Positions 24,010 through 32,401 of a stretch of 64,000 nt of DNA are shown here, piece by piece. Below the pieces are notes generated by a model. The model did no database searches. It was given only the letters and a program-made list of their open reading frames with translations, and was not told the DNA's origin. Every line of letters starts with the position of its first letter. Positions within the stretch are counted from its first letter, which is position 1. The DNA lies in contig CAVRTB010000005.1 in assembly GCA_963724065.1 (NCBI GenBank), forward strand, positions 186,001 through 250,000. Direction: 5' to 3'. A program made the position numbers and the translations under genes. The stretch comes from DASRIA01 sp963724065 (GTDB lineage: Bacteria > Actinomycetota > Thermoleophilia > Solirubrobacterales > JBBDJG01).

Positions 24010-25168
24010 CCTTCGCCGCCTTCTTGTCGCCGCTCTCGGCCGTCACCTTGCTACGCGCGTTCTCACCGATGAACTCCTCGGTGAGGTCGCGTGCAACCGG
24101 GTCCGGAACCTGCTTCGGCGGGGACTTCATCAGGTACGCGCTCGGCCCCACCAGTGCTCCGCCGACGCCCTTGTCGAGCGCCAGCTTGCACAAGCGCACC
24201 GCGTCGATGACGATGCCCGCTGAATTCGGGGAGTCCCACACCTCGAGCTTCAGCTCCATGTTGAGCGGCACGCCGCCGAAGGATTCACCCTCGATCCTGA
24301 TGTGGGCCCACTTGCGGTCGGTCAGCCACGGCACGTAGTCGGAGGGGCCGATGTAGACGTCCTCCTTCGGGAGCTCGTAATCGAGCATCGACGTGACGGC
24401 GTTCGTCTTGGAGATCTTCTTCGACTCGAGCCGCTCGCGCTCGAGCATGTTGTAGAAGTCCATGTTGCCGCCAACGTTCAGCTGGCTGGTGCGCTCGACG
24501 CGCACGCCCCGCTCGCGGAACAGTCGCGCGAGCGTGCGATGCACGATCGTCGCGCCGACCTGCGACTTGATGTCGTCGCCGATGATCGGCAGCCCTGCCT
24601 TCTTGAAGCGCTTCTGCCAGTACGGCTCGCGCGCGATGAACACCGGGATGCAGTTGACGAAGCCGCAGCCCGCCGCGAGCGCCTGCTCGACGTACCACTT
24701 GGTCGCCTGCTCGGCGCCCACGGGAAGGTAGGAAACGAGCACGTCGGTCTTTGTCTCGCGCAGGATGCTCACGATGTCGGCCGTCTCGCCGGGCGCCTTC
24801 GTGATCTTCTCCTTCAGATACTTGCCGAGGCCGTCGTGCGTCATGCCGCGCTCGACCTTCACGCCGAGCGCCGATACGTCGGTGAACTTGAGCGTGTTGT
24901 TCTGGCCTGACCAGATCGCCTCGGAGAGGTCCTTGCCGACCTTTTCCTTGTCGATGTCGAACGCCGCGGTGAAATTGATGTCGCGGACGTGGTAGCCGCC
25001 GAGATCGACATGCATGAGGCCCGGAACGAAGTCGTCGGGGTTGGCGTCCTTGTAGTACTCGACGCCCTGGATGAACGAGGAGGCGCAGTTGCCGACGCCG
25101 ACGATCGCGACCCGTACCTCGTCCTTGTGATCGACAGCGCCGTTGCCGGAGCCGTTGCGCTTGCTCAT
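23999..25168 (-). CDS. ino1: Inositol-3-phosphate synthase
   Basis: 389 aa. Actinobacterial/archaeal-type MIPS converting glucose-6-phosphate to L-myo-inositol-1(3)-phosphate with NAD+. N-terminal Rossmann 'VRVAIVGVGNCASSFIQGVE'; 'VLVSYLPVGAEQATKWYVE'; 'GDDIKSQVGATIVHRTLA'; the catalytic block 'SQLNVGGNMDFYNML' and 'DYVPWLTDRKWAHIRIEG'. The ATG at 25168 has a perfect AGGAGG ten bases upstream, which rejects the longer reading frame. Lysine-rich C-terminal tail. Downstream partner of the pgsA-like gene: its product feeds the headgroup of phosphatidylinositol phosphate. Confidence 0.95.
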   Translation of the reverse strand: MSKRNGSGNGAVDHKDEVRVAIVGVGNCASSFIQGVEYYKDANPDDFVPGLMHVDLGGYHVRDINFTAAFDIDKEKVGKDLSEAIWSGQNNTLKFTDVSALGVKVERGMTHDGLGKYLKEKITKAPGETADIVSILRETKTDVLVSYLPVGAEQATKWYVEQALAAGCGFVNCIPVFIAREPYWQKRFKKAGLPIIGDDIKSQVGATIVHRTLARLFRERGVRVERTSQLNVGGNMDFYNMLERERLESKKISKTNAVTSMLDYELPKEDVYIGPSDYVPWLTDRKWAHIRIEGESFGGVPLNMELKLEVWDSPNSAGIVIDAVRLCKLALDKGVGGALVGPSAYLMKSPPKQVPDPVARDLTEEFIGENARSKVTAESGDKKAAKVKS

Positions 25169-25190
25169 CTGATCAGGCCTCCTGTGGGGA

Positions 25191-25958
25191 TCAATGCTCC
25201 GAGAAAGGTGGGGAACCCTCTCGAGCTTCTTCACGTCCCTTACCTTCGGACGTATCGACGGTTACTTCGGCAGCCTCCGGGATGTCGCCGGCAAGCTGCT
25301 TGCGCACGTGCCAGATGCGCTGCCCGACGGTGAACGTCGTGAGCGCGGCCATCACGTAGATCGCGGGCGCCAGCAACTCGAAGTCACCGATTCCCGCTCC
25401 CTTGGCGAAGAGCAGGCCGCCCGCGAGCACTACTACCCGCACGGGGCGGGTTGCCAATCCTACCTTGCATTCGACGCCGAGAGCCTCTGCGCGCGCTCTC
25501 GTGTAGCTCACCATCAGTGACATGAGAACCACGACGACAACGGCAGCGGTGGCGAACTCGTCCCCACGCGAGGCGAAATATGCCGCCACGGTGATCAGCA
25601 CGATCCCCTCCTCGATCCGGTCGAGCGTGGAGTCGAGGAAGGCGCCGAACAGAGTGCCCTTCCCGGACATCCGCGAGTAGCGACCGTCGAGGGTGTCCAT
25701 CAGGCTGCCGACGATGAAGGCGATCCCCGCGAGGAAGAACAGCCGCTGGGTGACCAGCACCGCGGCCACGACGTTCAGCACGAGCCCCGTCATCGAGATG
25801 GCGTTCGGGGTCAGCCGGGACTCGATCAGCCGCTCGCGCACGTTCGCGCGCATCTCGGCGGCGGTCCGGGCGGTTGCGCGGTCGCGGGCCTGCCCACGGG
25901 CGGCGGGCCCGTTGCGCTCGCGCAGGCGTGGAGGGCGCCCGCCCCTGGAGGCCGTCAT
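25191..25958 (-). CDS. CDP-alcohol phosphatidyltransferase, probable phosphatidylinositol-phosphate synthase
   Basis: 255 aa with a basic N-terminus (~45 residues) and six helices. The CDP-alcohol signature is present as 'DTLDGRYSRMSGKGTLFGAF' followed by LDSTLD: all four metal-binding Asp and the Gly are kept, while the usual AR after DGxx reads SR. Known actinobacterial enzymes of this type join CDP-diacylglycerol and inositol-3-phosphate. The inositol-3-phosphate synthase gene lies 22 bases downstream, which makes that substrate more likely than glycerol-3-phosphate. GTG at 25961 is an alternative start. Confidence 0.88.
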   Translation of the reverse strand: MTASRGGRPPRLRERNGPAARGQARDRATARTAAEMRANVRERLIESRLTPNAISMTGLVLNVVAAVLVTQRLFFLAGIAFIVGSLMDTLDGRYSRMSGKGTLFGAFLDSTLDRIEEGIVLITVAAYFASRGDEFATAAVVVVVLMSLMVSYTRARAEALGVECKVGLATRPVRVVVLAGGLLFAKGAGIGDFELLAPAIYVMAALTTFTVGQRIWHVRKQLAGDIPEAAEVTVDTSEGKGREEAREGSPPFSEH

Positions 25959-25983
25959 CACCTGGGAGGGTAATCAAATGGCG

Positions 25984-26826
25984 CTATGCGGGCACTTCGC
26001 GTGGCCCCGCTGACCATGACCATGCAGCCGGCCAAACCCGCGAGAGCACGTGCCTGGCGACGAGCGCCGAAGTGCCCGCCACGAGCGCGCCGGCGACGAC
26101 GTCCATGAACCAATGGTTGCCGGTCACCATCACGACGAAAGCGATCATCAGCGGGTACAGCGCCCAGAGAACCTTGAGCACCCGCCGTCGCACGATCAGC
26201 ATCGTCGGGATCGCGATCATCAGCGAGAACGCGACGTGCATGCTCGGAACCGCCGCGTATGGGTTGAAGAAGAGCGCGACCAGCCCGGAGTCGTGCTGCA
26301 CGTTCACGTAGTACGCGATCGAGTCGACGAAGCCGAGCTCGGGGAAGAAGCGCGGCGGCGCGGTCGGCATCAGCATGTAGCCAACCAGCGCGAGGCCCAT
26401 CGCGGTCATGAACATGTTGCGCACGAAGTAGAAGCGATCGTTGTGGCGCAGGTACAGCCACACGAGCACGGTCGTCGTCATCACGAAATGCGAGTTGACG
26501 TACATGAAGTTCGCGAAGTCGATCAGCACGCGCTGCCCCATCGCCCACGCCTGCAGGCCCTGCTCGAAGAAGAGGCCCGTGCTCTGCTCGAGCTCGACGA
26601 TCGAGCGTGCGTTGTTGAACGCGACCGCCGCGTTGGACTCCGAGATGCCGCGCACGGTCTCGTACAGGATGTCCGCCATCACGAACAGGGAAAGCTGCAG
26701 CAAGGCGTCGGATCCACCCTTCGGCAGCCAGCGCAACCGTGGCCCGCGGCCCGTGCGCTTCGCCTGCAATCGGAGGATCCCGGCCAGCAGCAGCAGGATC
26801 GCGAGAGGAACGATCAGCCGGAACAT
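25984..26826 (-). CDS. PAP2-superfamily membrane phosphatase/phosphotransferase (inositol lipid context)
   Basis: 280 aa, about six transmembrane helices. The PAP2 active site appears as 'YAAVPSMHVAFSLMIA' (C2 motif with catalytic His) and 'VVMVTGNHWFMDVVAG' (C3 motif, His and Asp), the arrangement of inositolphosphotransferase/Aur1-like enzymes rather than soluble acid phosphatases. It starts a cluster with the phosphatidylinositol-phosphate synthase and the inositol-3-phosphate synthase, so dephosphorylation of PI-phosphate or transfer of phosphoinositol is a reasonable inference. TACTGT ends six bases before the ATG (leaderless candidate). Confidence 0.88.
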   Translation of the reverse strand: MFRLIVPLAILLLLAGILRLQAKRTGRGPRLRWLPKGGSDALLQLSLFVMADILYETVRGISESNAAVAFNNARSIVELEQSTGLFFEQGLQAWAMGQRVLIDFANFMYVNSHFVMTTTVLVWLYLRHNDRFYFVRNMFMTAMGLALVGYMLMPTAPPRFFPELGFVDSIAYYVNVQHDSGLVALFFNPYAAVPSMHVAFSLMIAIPTMLIVRRRVLKVLWALYPLMIAFVVMVTGNHWFMDVVAGALVAGTSALVARHVLSRVWPAAWSWSAGPREVPA

Positions 26827-26832
26827 CCCAAA

Positions 26833-26838
26833 ACAGTA
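26833..26838 (-). promoter_or_regulatory. Candidate -10 element of the PAP2-pgsA-ino1 cluster
   Basis: TACTGT on the minus strand ends six bases before the ATG at 26826; no Shine-Dalgarno is visible, so the transcript may start at the ATG. Confidence 0.4.
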
Positions 26839-26906
26839 ACCGAACCCGGCCCTGAAACTCACCGGATTGTCACAACGATCGCGTGTGCGGAAAGCAACTT
26901 GCGTGC

Positions 26907-28499
26907 TCAGCAGGCGCGGTTCGCGCCGCGCGCCGCCCGCCACGCCGCGCCCACGCCGAGCGCCGTTCGCACCCGAACGATTCCGCTCCTGGGAGCCCTC
27001 ACCGCCGTCCAGTCGCCCGCCCGGCCCACGCACACTCCCGCGGGCCCGCGCCAGTACGGCGTGTGGCGCACGCGCACGACAAAGGTCCCGGGCCGCTCGA
27101 CGTCGAGCGCGAAGGACTCCGGCTCGAGTGCGCTGATGCGCGCGCGGCCCGCTCCCACGGCTGACACGATCGCGGTCGCCGGCACCACCTCGTAGACCTG
27201 CCAGTGCCGCAGTGTCGCGCGCAGACGCAGGTACGAAGGACGCGCGCGGATCAGGTCGTCCTCCTCCTGAGCCGAATAGTCGAGCCTCGCGCTCGAGCGT
27301 GCCACCCAGCGGATCCCGTTGTCACTCAGCCAGCGGCGGTAGCGCGGGTTCGTGAGCTTCCCCTCGTAGAAGAGGGCGTTGCGCTCGATGTCGAGTTGCC
27401 GCAGCCATCCCCGCGCGAGTGAGATGCGGGGTGCGAGGTACGCGGTCTCCCAATGGTTGAAGGTATAGGGGACTTCGACGCGCTCGCGCTCGGCTCCGTG
27501 TCCGGCGAGCCACGCTGCAACGGGCGCGTAGTACGAGCGCTCGGTCTCGGGGTCGCCGAGGCTCTGGAGGGTGTCCGGGATCGGCGTGATCACCTGCCAG
27601 CCGAGACCGACGCCGAGCGCCGCGATCGCCACCGGCCTGCGCAGGCGCGCGGGGTCACGCGCGAGCAGTACGGCCAGCAGGACGGGCCCGCCGAACAGGG
27701 ACCCGAGCCTCGTGAGGTTCCCGCCCAGCGGATTGGGAAGGAGCCACGCGAGCGCCGCCGCGAGGAGGTAGAGGACGATCACCAGCCGCAGGTCGCGCTC
27801 GCCATCGAGACCGCGGATCGTGAGCAGCGCGAGTGCGCAGAAGACGGGCAACGGCCAGAACGCGGAGAACCAGTACGGAAACTCTCCCGCCTCGGGGAAC
27901 AGCAGGCCGAGCAGCGCGAGCGGCAAGAGCGCGGCGCCCGCCAGCGACCACCACCACCGTCCCCCGGCGCGCAAGGCGATCGCGCCGGCAACCGCGAGCA
28001 GCGCGAGGAACGCGGCCGCCACGGGACTCGCAAGCGCGGTCGCGACGGCCAATAGGACGGCCCGCTTGCGTCGCCCCGTCTGGAGCGCGCGCAGCGCGCC
28101 GAGCGCGAGTGCCAATCCGAGCGCGAACACGAGCCACCCGTTGCCGAGCAGGGCAACCGCGCCGAGCGCGCCGAACCACAGCGACGCCCAGCCTGCCCGT
28201 GGACCCCAGCGGTCGCGGACCAGGCCGTCGAACAGCCAGGCGCTCGCGACGGCCGAGGCCGCCGCGGCCCAGACGGGGGACAGCAATGCCGCCAGGGGCG
28301 GGAAGAGCACGCTGTATGAGAGCAGGTAGTGGCCGCCGTACCACGAGTTGTTCCAGATCGCGAAACCAACATCCTCGAACAACTCCGCACGGAAGGTATG
28401 CGCCGCGAGGTCGCGCACCGGCGGGTTCCAGACGGCAAAGGCCGTGCAGGTGACGGCTGCCGCGAGCGGCGCCGCCCAGCGCGGAGGAGAGGAGGGCAT
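26907..28499 (-). CDS. Multispanning membrane protein, possible GT-C-type glycosyltransferase
   Basis: 530 aa. About ten to eleven hydrophobic helices occupy residues ~8-360, and a soluble extracytoplasmic domain of ~170 residues follows. Between the first two helices lies an Asp-bearing loop ('PPVRDLAAHTFRAELFED') and 'WYGGHYLLSYSVLFPPLAAL', the position where GT-C enzymes carry their catalytic acid; this is suggestive only. The start at ATG 28499 is taken because upstream sequence belongs to the divergent sugar kinase. Probably transfers sugars from a polyprenyl carrier outside the membrane, but I do not recognise a defined family. Confidence 0.78.
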   Translation of the reverse strand: MPSSPPRWAAPLAAAVTCTAFAVWNPPVRDLAAHTFRAELFEDVGFAIWNNSWYGGHYLLSYSVLFPPLAALLSPVWAAAASAVASAWLFDGLVRDRWGPRAGWASLWFGALGAVALLGNGWLVFALGLALALGALRALQTGRRKRAVLLAVATALASPVAAAFLALLAVAGAIALRAGGRWWWSLAGAALLPLALLGLLFPEAGEFPYWFSAFWPLPVFCALALLTIRGLDGERDLRLVIVLYLLAAALAWLLPNPLGGNLTRLGSLFGGPVLLAVLLARDPARLRRPVAIAALGVGLGWQVITPIPDTLQSLGDPETERSYYAPVAAWLAGHGAERERVEVPYTFNHWETAYLAPRISLARGWLRQLDIERNALFYEGKLTNPRYRRWLSDNGIRWVARSSARLDYSAQEEDDLIRARPSYLRLRATLRHWQVYEVVPATAIVSAVGAGRARISALEPESFALDVERPGTFVVRVRHTPYWRGPAGVCVGRAGDWTAVRAPRSGIVRVRTALGVGAAWRAARGANRAC

Positions 28500-28506
28500 C
28501 AGACGG

Positions 28507-28512
28507 TATTTT
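28507..28512 (+). promoter_or_regulatory. Candidate -10 element for the PfkB-family kinase
   Basis: TATTTT ends six bases before the ATG at 28519 in the 19-base gap between divergent genes; no Shine-Dalgarno visible. Confidence 0.35.
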
Positions 28513-28518
28513 TGTCGA

Positions 28519-29430
28519 ATGTCGGTGCTCTGCCTCGGAGAGACGCTTGTCGACCTCTTCTGCGAGCGCCCGGTCGCCGGCTTCGCGCAGGCCGACGCGT
28601 TCGTCCCGCACAGCGGCGGAGCCCCCGCGAACGCCGCCGTCGTGGCGTCGCGCTGCGGCGCCCGCGCCTCGCTCGGGGGCGGTGTCGGGGACGATCCCTG
28701 GGGTCGCTGGCTGCGCGCGCGCCTGGCGGCGGAGGGGGTGGGCCTCGACTGGTTCGCGACCGTGCCCGGAATGCGCACGCCGCTCGCCTTCGTGGTCGTG
28801 AACGAGCGCGCCGAGCCGGACTTCGCGATCTACGGGGACGACATCGAGGCGGGCCTGCTGTCGCTGGGCGAGCGCCTCGAGGAGGCCGTGACACGCCACG
28901 ACGCGGTGCTGATCGGCTCCAACACGCTGCTCGGCGCGCGGGAACGGAAGCTCACGATGCGCGCCCGCGAGCTGGCGCTCGCCTCGGGCAAGCGCTTCTT
29001 CTTCGACCCGAACATCCGCGTCGCCCGCTGGAGTGACGCGACCGAGGCGGCGGATCTCGTGCGCGAGCTGTTGCGGGGCGCGGCGCTGCTGAAGGTCAAC
29101 CACACGGAGGCCGAGCTGCTGACCGGGGAGGGCGATCCCGCGGCCGCGGCGCAGCAGCTCGTAGCGATGGGTGCCGAGCTCGTCGCGGTCACGCTCGGTC
29201 CCGACGGCGCGCTGCTGCGCGGCACCGTGACGGCGGACGCGCCGGGAGACCCCGCGAGGGCGGTCGACACGACCGGAGCCGGCGATGTCGTCACCGGCGT
29301 GCTGGTCGCCGCGCTCGCGACCGGCGAAGCCCCGGCCGCAGCGCTCCCGGTTGCGGTCCGGGCGGCCGCGCGTGCGACCGAGGGGTGGGGCGCGATCGAC
29401 GCGCTGCCGGGGGCGATCGCGCTCTCGTGA
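28519..29430 (+). CDS. PfkB-family carbohydrate kinase (fructokinase-like)
   Basis: 303 aa, the family's usual size. Ribokinase-type motif 1 is 'HSGGAPANAAVVASRCGARA'; the catalytic C-terminal motif 2 is 'AVDTTGAGDVVTGVLVAAL' with the base Asp and anion-hole GAGD. 'FFFDPNIRVARW' and 'LLKVNHTEAELLTG' are typical of fructokinases. It phosphorylates a sugar or nucleoside with ATP; fructose is the best guess but not certain. The TGA overlaps the GTG of the next gene. Confidence 0.9.
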   Translation: MSVLCLGETLVDLFCERPVAGFAQADAFVPHSGGAPANAAVVASRCGARASLGGGVGDDPWGRWLRARLAAEGVGLDWFATVPGMRTPLAFVVVNERAEPDFAIYGDDIEAGLLSLGERLEEAVTRHDAVLIGSNTLLGARERKLTMRARELALASGKRFFFDPNIRVARWSDATEAADLVRELLRGAALLKVNHTEAELLTGEGDPAAAAQQLVAMGAELVAVTLGPDGALLRGTVTADAPGDPARAVDTTGAGDVVTGVLVAALATGEAPAAALPVAVRAAARATEGWGAIDALPGAIALS

Positions 29431-30119
29431 AAGGCGGCTGGCGGGCGCCGTCGCGCGCTCGCATCCGGTCGATCGGGGACCGCCTGCGGGGGTACTACGG
29501 GCGGCCCCGCAACGACCCCCATCACGCGCCGCTCGACGAGCTGGTCCTGACCGTCCTCTCGCAGAACACGAACGACCGCAACCGCGACATCGCATACGAG
29601 CGCCTGCGGGCACGGTTCCCGGACTGGGCGAGAGTCGCCGCCGCGCCCGTCGAGGACGTCGAGGAGGCGATCCGGCCCGGGGGGATCTCGAAGGTCAAGT
29701 CGCTGCGCATCAAGGCCATGCTCGCCTCGATCGAGGCCGAGACCGGTGGGCTCGACCTCGAGTTCCTCGCCGGGGTCCCGCGCGAGACGGCGATCGACTT
29801 CCTGGAGCGCCTGCCCGGCGTCGGGCGCAAGACCGCCGCGTGCGTGCTGCTGTTCGCGTTCGACCGTCCCGAGATGCCGGTCGACACCCACGTCTACCGG
29901 GTCTCGTCGCGGCTCGGGTTGATCCGGCCGAAGGCGTCGTTCGAGGAAGCCCACGACGTGATGCGCGAGCACGCCGGCGGCTTGGACATGTTCGAGCTCC
30001 ACGTGAACCTGATTCGCCACGGCCGGCGCATCTGCACCGCCCGCGGCCCGGCGTGCCGCGCGTGCCCGCTGCTCGCGGTCTGTCCCTACGGCACGGACGC
30101 AACGGGACGTGCCCGCTGA
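29427..30119 (+). CDS. Endonuclease III-like DNA glycosylase (HhH-GPD, 4Fe-4S)
   Basis: 230 aa from GTG overlapping the kinase stop (GTGA). It has the helix-hairpin-helix with catalytic Lys ('LPGVGRKTAACVLLFAF'), the catalytic Asp in 'MPVDTHVYRVSSRLGL', and the C-terminal cluster motif C-X6/7-C-X2-C-X5-C in 'CTARGPACRACPLLAVC'. This is the signature of endonuclease III (bifunctional glycosylase/AP lyase for oxidised pyrimidines); 'VLSQNTNDRNRDIAY' matches the substrate loop with N in place of the common T. A second nth gene elsewhere is possible, as this is the shorter actinobacterial paralogue type. Confidence 0.9.
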   Translation: MKGGWRAPSRARIRSIGDRLRGYYGRPRNDPHHAPLDELVLTVLSQNTNDRNRDIAYERLRARFPDWARVAAAPVEDVEEAIRPGGISKVKSLRIKAMLASIEAETGGLDLEFLAGVPRETAIDFLERLPGVGRKTAACVLLFAFDRPEMPVDTHVYRVSSRLGLIRPKASFEEAHDVMREHAGGLDMFELHVNLIRHGRRICTARGPACRACPLLAVCPYGTDATGRAR

Positions 30120-30133
30120 GCGAGGGCGCCGAG

Positions 30134-30385
30134 TTGCGGGTGCGCGTGCGGCCGCGCGCCGGTGCGAACGAGATCGGGGAGGCGCGCGACGGCGTGCTGC
30201 TCGTGCGCGTCACCGCGCCGCCCGCGGGCGGCAAGGCGAACGAGGCCGTCCGGAAGCTGGTCGCGCGCCGCCTGCGCGTGGGGGTGACCCGCGTCGAGAT
30301 CGTGCGCGGCGCGGGCACGCGGGACAAGCTGCTGCGGGTCGAAGGAGTGACCGACTCACAGGTGAGAGCCGCTTTTCCGCTCTAG
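30134..30385 (+). CDS. DUF167 (YggU-like) family protein
   Basis: About 83 aa. The fold signature is complete: 'LRVRVRPRAGANEIGEARDG', 'VRVTAPPAGGKANEAVRKLV' and 'VEIVRGAGTRDKLLRVEG'. The start is uncertain: TTG 30134, GTG 30140 and CTG 30116 are all in frame; TTG gives the length expected from other members and has a GAGGG-type sequence upstream. Function in the cell is unknown. Lies just upstream of the dnaK leader. Confidence 0.82.
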   Translation: MRVRVRPRAGANEIGEARDGVLLVRVTAPPAGGKANEAVRKLVARRLRVGVTRVEIVRGAGTRDKLLRVEGVTDSQVRAAFPL

Positions 30386-30511
30386 AGGGCCCCTGGATGG
30401 CCGAGCGCGCCGATCTGCCATACTCGGACTTAGATTTTTTGCCTAGACACCTAGCAGCCCCCGGCGGCGGTCTCCCCGCTCGCCGGCGGGCTCGATTTCC
30501 GGAGGTTAGAG
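30386..30511 (+). promoter_or_regulatory. dnaK leader/promoter region with CTAG dyad
   Basis: This gap must hold the heat-shock promoter of the dnaK-grpE-dnaJ-hspR-clpB cluster. An AT-rich tract (TTAGATTTTTT, about 30430-30440) is followed by two CTAG boxes eight bases apart (30443-30446 and 30451-30454), and a strong GGAGG lies before the dnaK ATG. The classical HAIR site (CTTGAGT-N7-ACTCAAG) for HspR is not found; the CTAG pair is only a candidate operator. Confidence 0.4.
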
Positions 30512-32401
30512 ATGGGAAAGACGATCGGGATCGACCTCGGCACCACCAACTCCTGCATGGCCGTGCTCGAGGGTGGCGAGCCCACCGTGATCCCCAACCG
30601 CGAGGGCGGGCGCACCACCCCGTCGGTCGTCGCCTTCACGCAGGGCGGCGAGCGACTGGTCGGAGTGCCGGCCAAGCGACAACAGGTCACCAACCCGGAG
30701 AACACGGTGTTCTCCATCAAGCGCTTCATGGGGCGCAAGCACTCCGAGGTGTCGGAGGAGATGACGATCGTGCCCTACAAGGTCCTCTCCGGGCCCAACG
30801 CAGACGTGCTCGTCGAGGCAGAGGGCAAGCAGTACTCCCCGCCCGAGATCTCGGCCATGATCCTGCAGAAGCTGAAGGCGGATGCCGAGGCCTACCTCGG
30901 CGAGACGGTCACCGACGCGGTGATCACCGTCCCCGCCTACTTCAACGACTCGCAGCGCCAGGCCACCAAGGACGCCGGCAAGGTCGCGGGCCTCGAGGTG
31001 AAGCGCATCATCAACGAGCCGACCGCGGCAGCGCTCGCCTACGGGCTCGACAAGCAGGAGGAGCAGACGATCCTGGTGTGGGACCTCGGCGGTGGCACGT
31101 TCGACGTGTCGATCCTCGAGCTCGGCGACGGCGTCTTCGAGGTGAAGGCGACGTCGGGTGACAACCACCTCGGCGGCGACAACTTCGACAAGACGATCGT
31201 CGACTGGCTGGTCGCCGAGTTCAAGAAGTCCCAGGGCATCGACCTGTCGCAGGACCGCATGGCACTTCAGCGCCTGTACGAGGCGGCCGAGAAGGCGAAG
31301 GTCGAGCTGTCGACCACCCAGGAGACGCAGATCAACCTGCCCTTCGTGACGGCCGACCAGTCGGGGCCGAAGCACCTCGACACGCGCCTGTCACGGGCAA
31401 AGCTCCTCGAGCTGACGTCCGATCTGCTCGACCGCACGGTCGGGCCGACGCGGCAGGCGATGGAGGACGCCGGCGTGACCGGTGCCGACATCGACCACGT
31501 GGTGCTGGTCGGCGGCATGACGCGGATGCCCGCGGTGCAGGACAAGGTCAGGGAGCTGGCCGGCAAGGACCCGCATCTGGGCGTCAACCCTGACGAGGTC
31601 GTCGCGATCGGCGCCGCGATCCAGGCGGGCGTGCTCGCCGGCGACGTCAAGGACGTGCTGCTGCTCGACGTGACCCCGCTGTCACTCGGCATCGAGACCA
31701 AGGGCGGCGTGTTCACGCGCCTGATCGACCGCAACACGACGATCCCCACCCGCAAGTCGGAGATCTTCTCGACGGCCGAGGACAATCAGCCGTCGGTCGA
31801 GGTGCACGTCCTCCAGGGCGAGCGCGAGATGGCCGGGTACAACAAGTCGCTCGGCAAGTTCCAGCTGACCGGCATCCCCCCGGCGCCGCGCGGGATCCCG
31901 CAGGTCGAGGTCACGTTCGACATCGACGCGGACGGCATTCTGCACGTCGCTGCGAAGGACCTCGGGACGGGCACCGAGCAGAAGATCGAGATCAAGGCCG
32001 GCTCCGGCCTATCGGACCAGGACATCGACCAGATGGTCAAGGACGCCGAGTCGCACGCCGCGGACGACAAGCGGCTGCGCGAGGTGGCCGAGGCTCGCAA
32101 CACCGGCGACAACGCCGCGTACCAGGCCGAGAAGCAGCTCGCCGAGCTGGGCGACCAGGTCGACGCGGACGCGCGGTCGTCGATCGAGGGGGCGATCGCA
32201 GAGCTGCGGTCGGCGCTCGAGGGCGAGGACGTCGAGTCGATCAAGTCGAAGACCGACGCGCTCCAGCAGGCGTTCCACTCGGTGTCCGAGCAGATCTACC
32301 AGCAGGCGGCGCAGTCGCAGGACGGGACGGCAGCCAATGGTGCGCCGCAGGACCAGGAGGAAGTCGTGGACGCCGAGGTCGTGGACGAAGGGACCAAGTA
32401 A
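30512..32401 (+). CDS. dnaK: Molecular chaperone DnaK (Hsp70)
   Basis: 629 aa. ATPase domain (1-~370) with 'GIDLGTTNSCMAVLEGG', 'RIINEPTAAALAYGLDKQ', 'WDLGGGTFDVSILELGDG' and 'VVLVGGMTRMPAVQDKV'; the interdomain linker is 'DVLLLDVTPLSLG'; a beta-sandwich substrate domain and helical lid follow, ending with an acidic EEVVDAEVVDE-type tail. It is the shorter actinobacterial/Gram-positive form with the subdomain IB deletion. Works with GrpE and DnaJ encoded next. Its TAA shares the A of the grpE ATG (TAATG). Confidence 0.98.
   Translation: MGKTIGIDLGTTNSCMAVLEGGEPTVIPNREGGRTTPSVVAFTQGGERLVGVPAKRQQVTNPENTVFSIKRFMGRKHSEVSEEMTIVPYKVLSGPNADVLVEAEGKQYSPPEISAMILQKLKADAEAYLGETVTDAVITVPAYFNDSQRQATKDAGKVAGLEVKRIINEPTAAALAYGLDKQEEQTILVWDLGGGTFDVSILELGDGVFEVKATSGDNHLGGDNFDKTIVDWLVAEFKKSQGIDLSQDRMALQRLYEAAEKAKVELSTTQETQINLPFVTADQSGPKHLDTRLSRAKLLELTSDLLDRTVGPTRQAMEDAGVTGADIDHVVLVGGMTRMPAVQDKVRELAGKDPHLGVNPDEVVAIGAAIQAGVLAGDVKDVLLLDVTPLSLGIETKGGVFTRLIDRNTTIPTRKSEIFSTAEDNQPSVEVHVLQGEREMAGYNKSLGKFQLTGIPPAPRGIPQVEVTFDIDADGILHVAAKDLGTGTEQKIEIKAGSGLSDQDIDQMVKDAESHAADDKRLREVAEARNTGDNAAYQAEKQLAELGDQVDADARSSIEGAIAELRSALEGEDVESIKSKTDALQQAFHSVSEQIYQQAAQSQDGTAANGAPQDQEEVVDAEVVDEGTK

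Noticed and set aside
27655..29613. 652-codon minus-strand frame across the membrane protein and kinase genes
   Set aside because: Crosses two genes whose own frames are clearly coding; composition is shadow-like.
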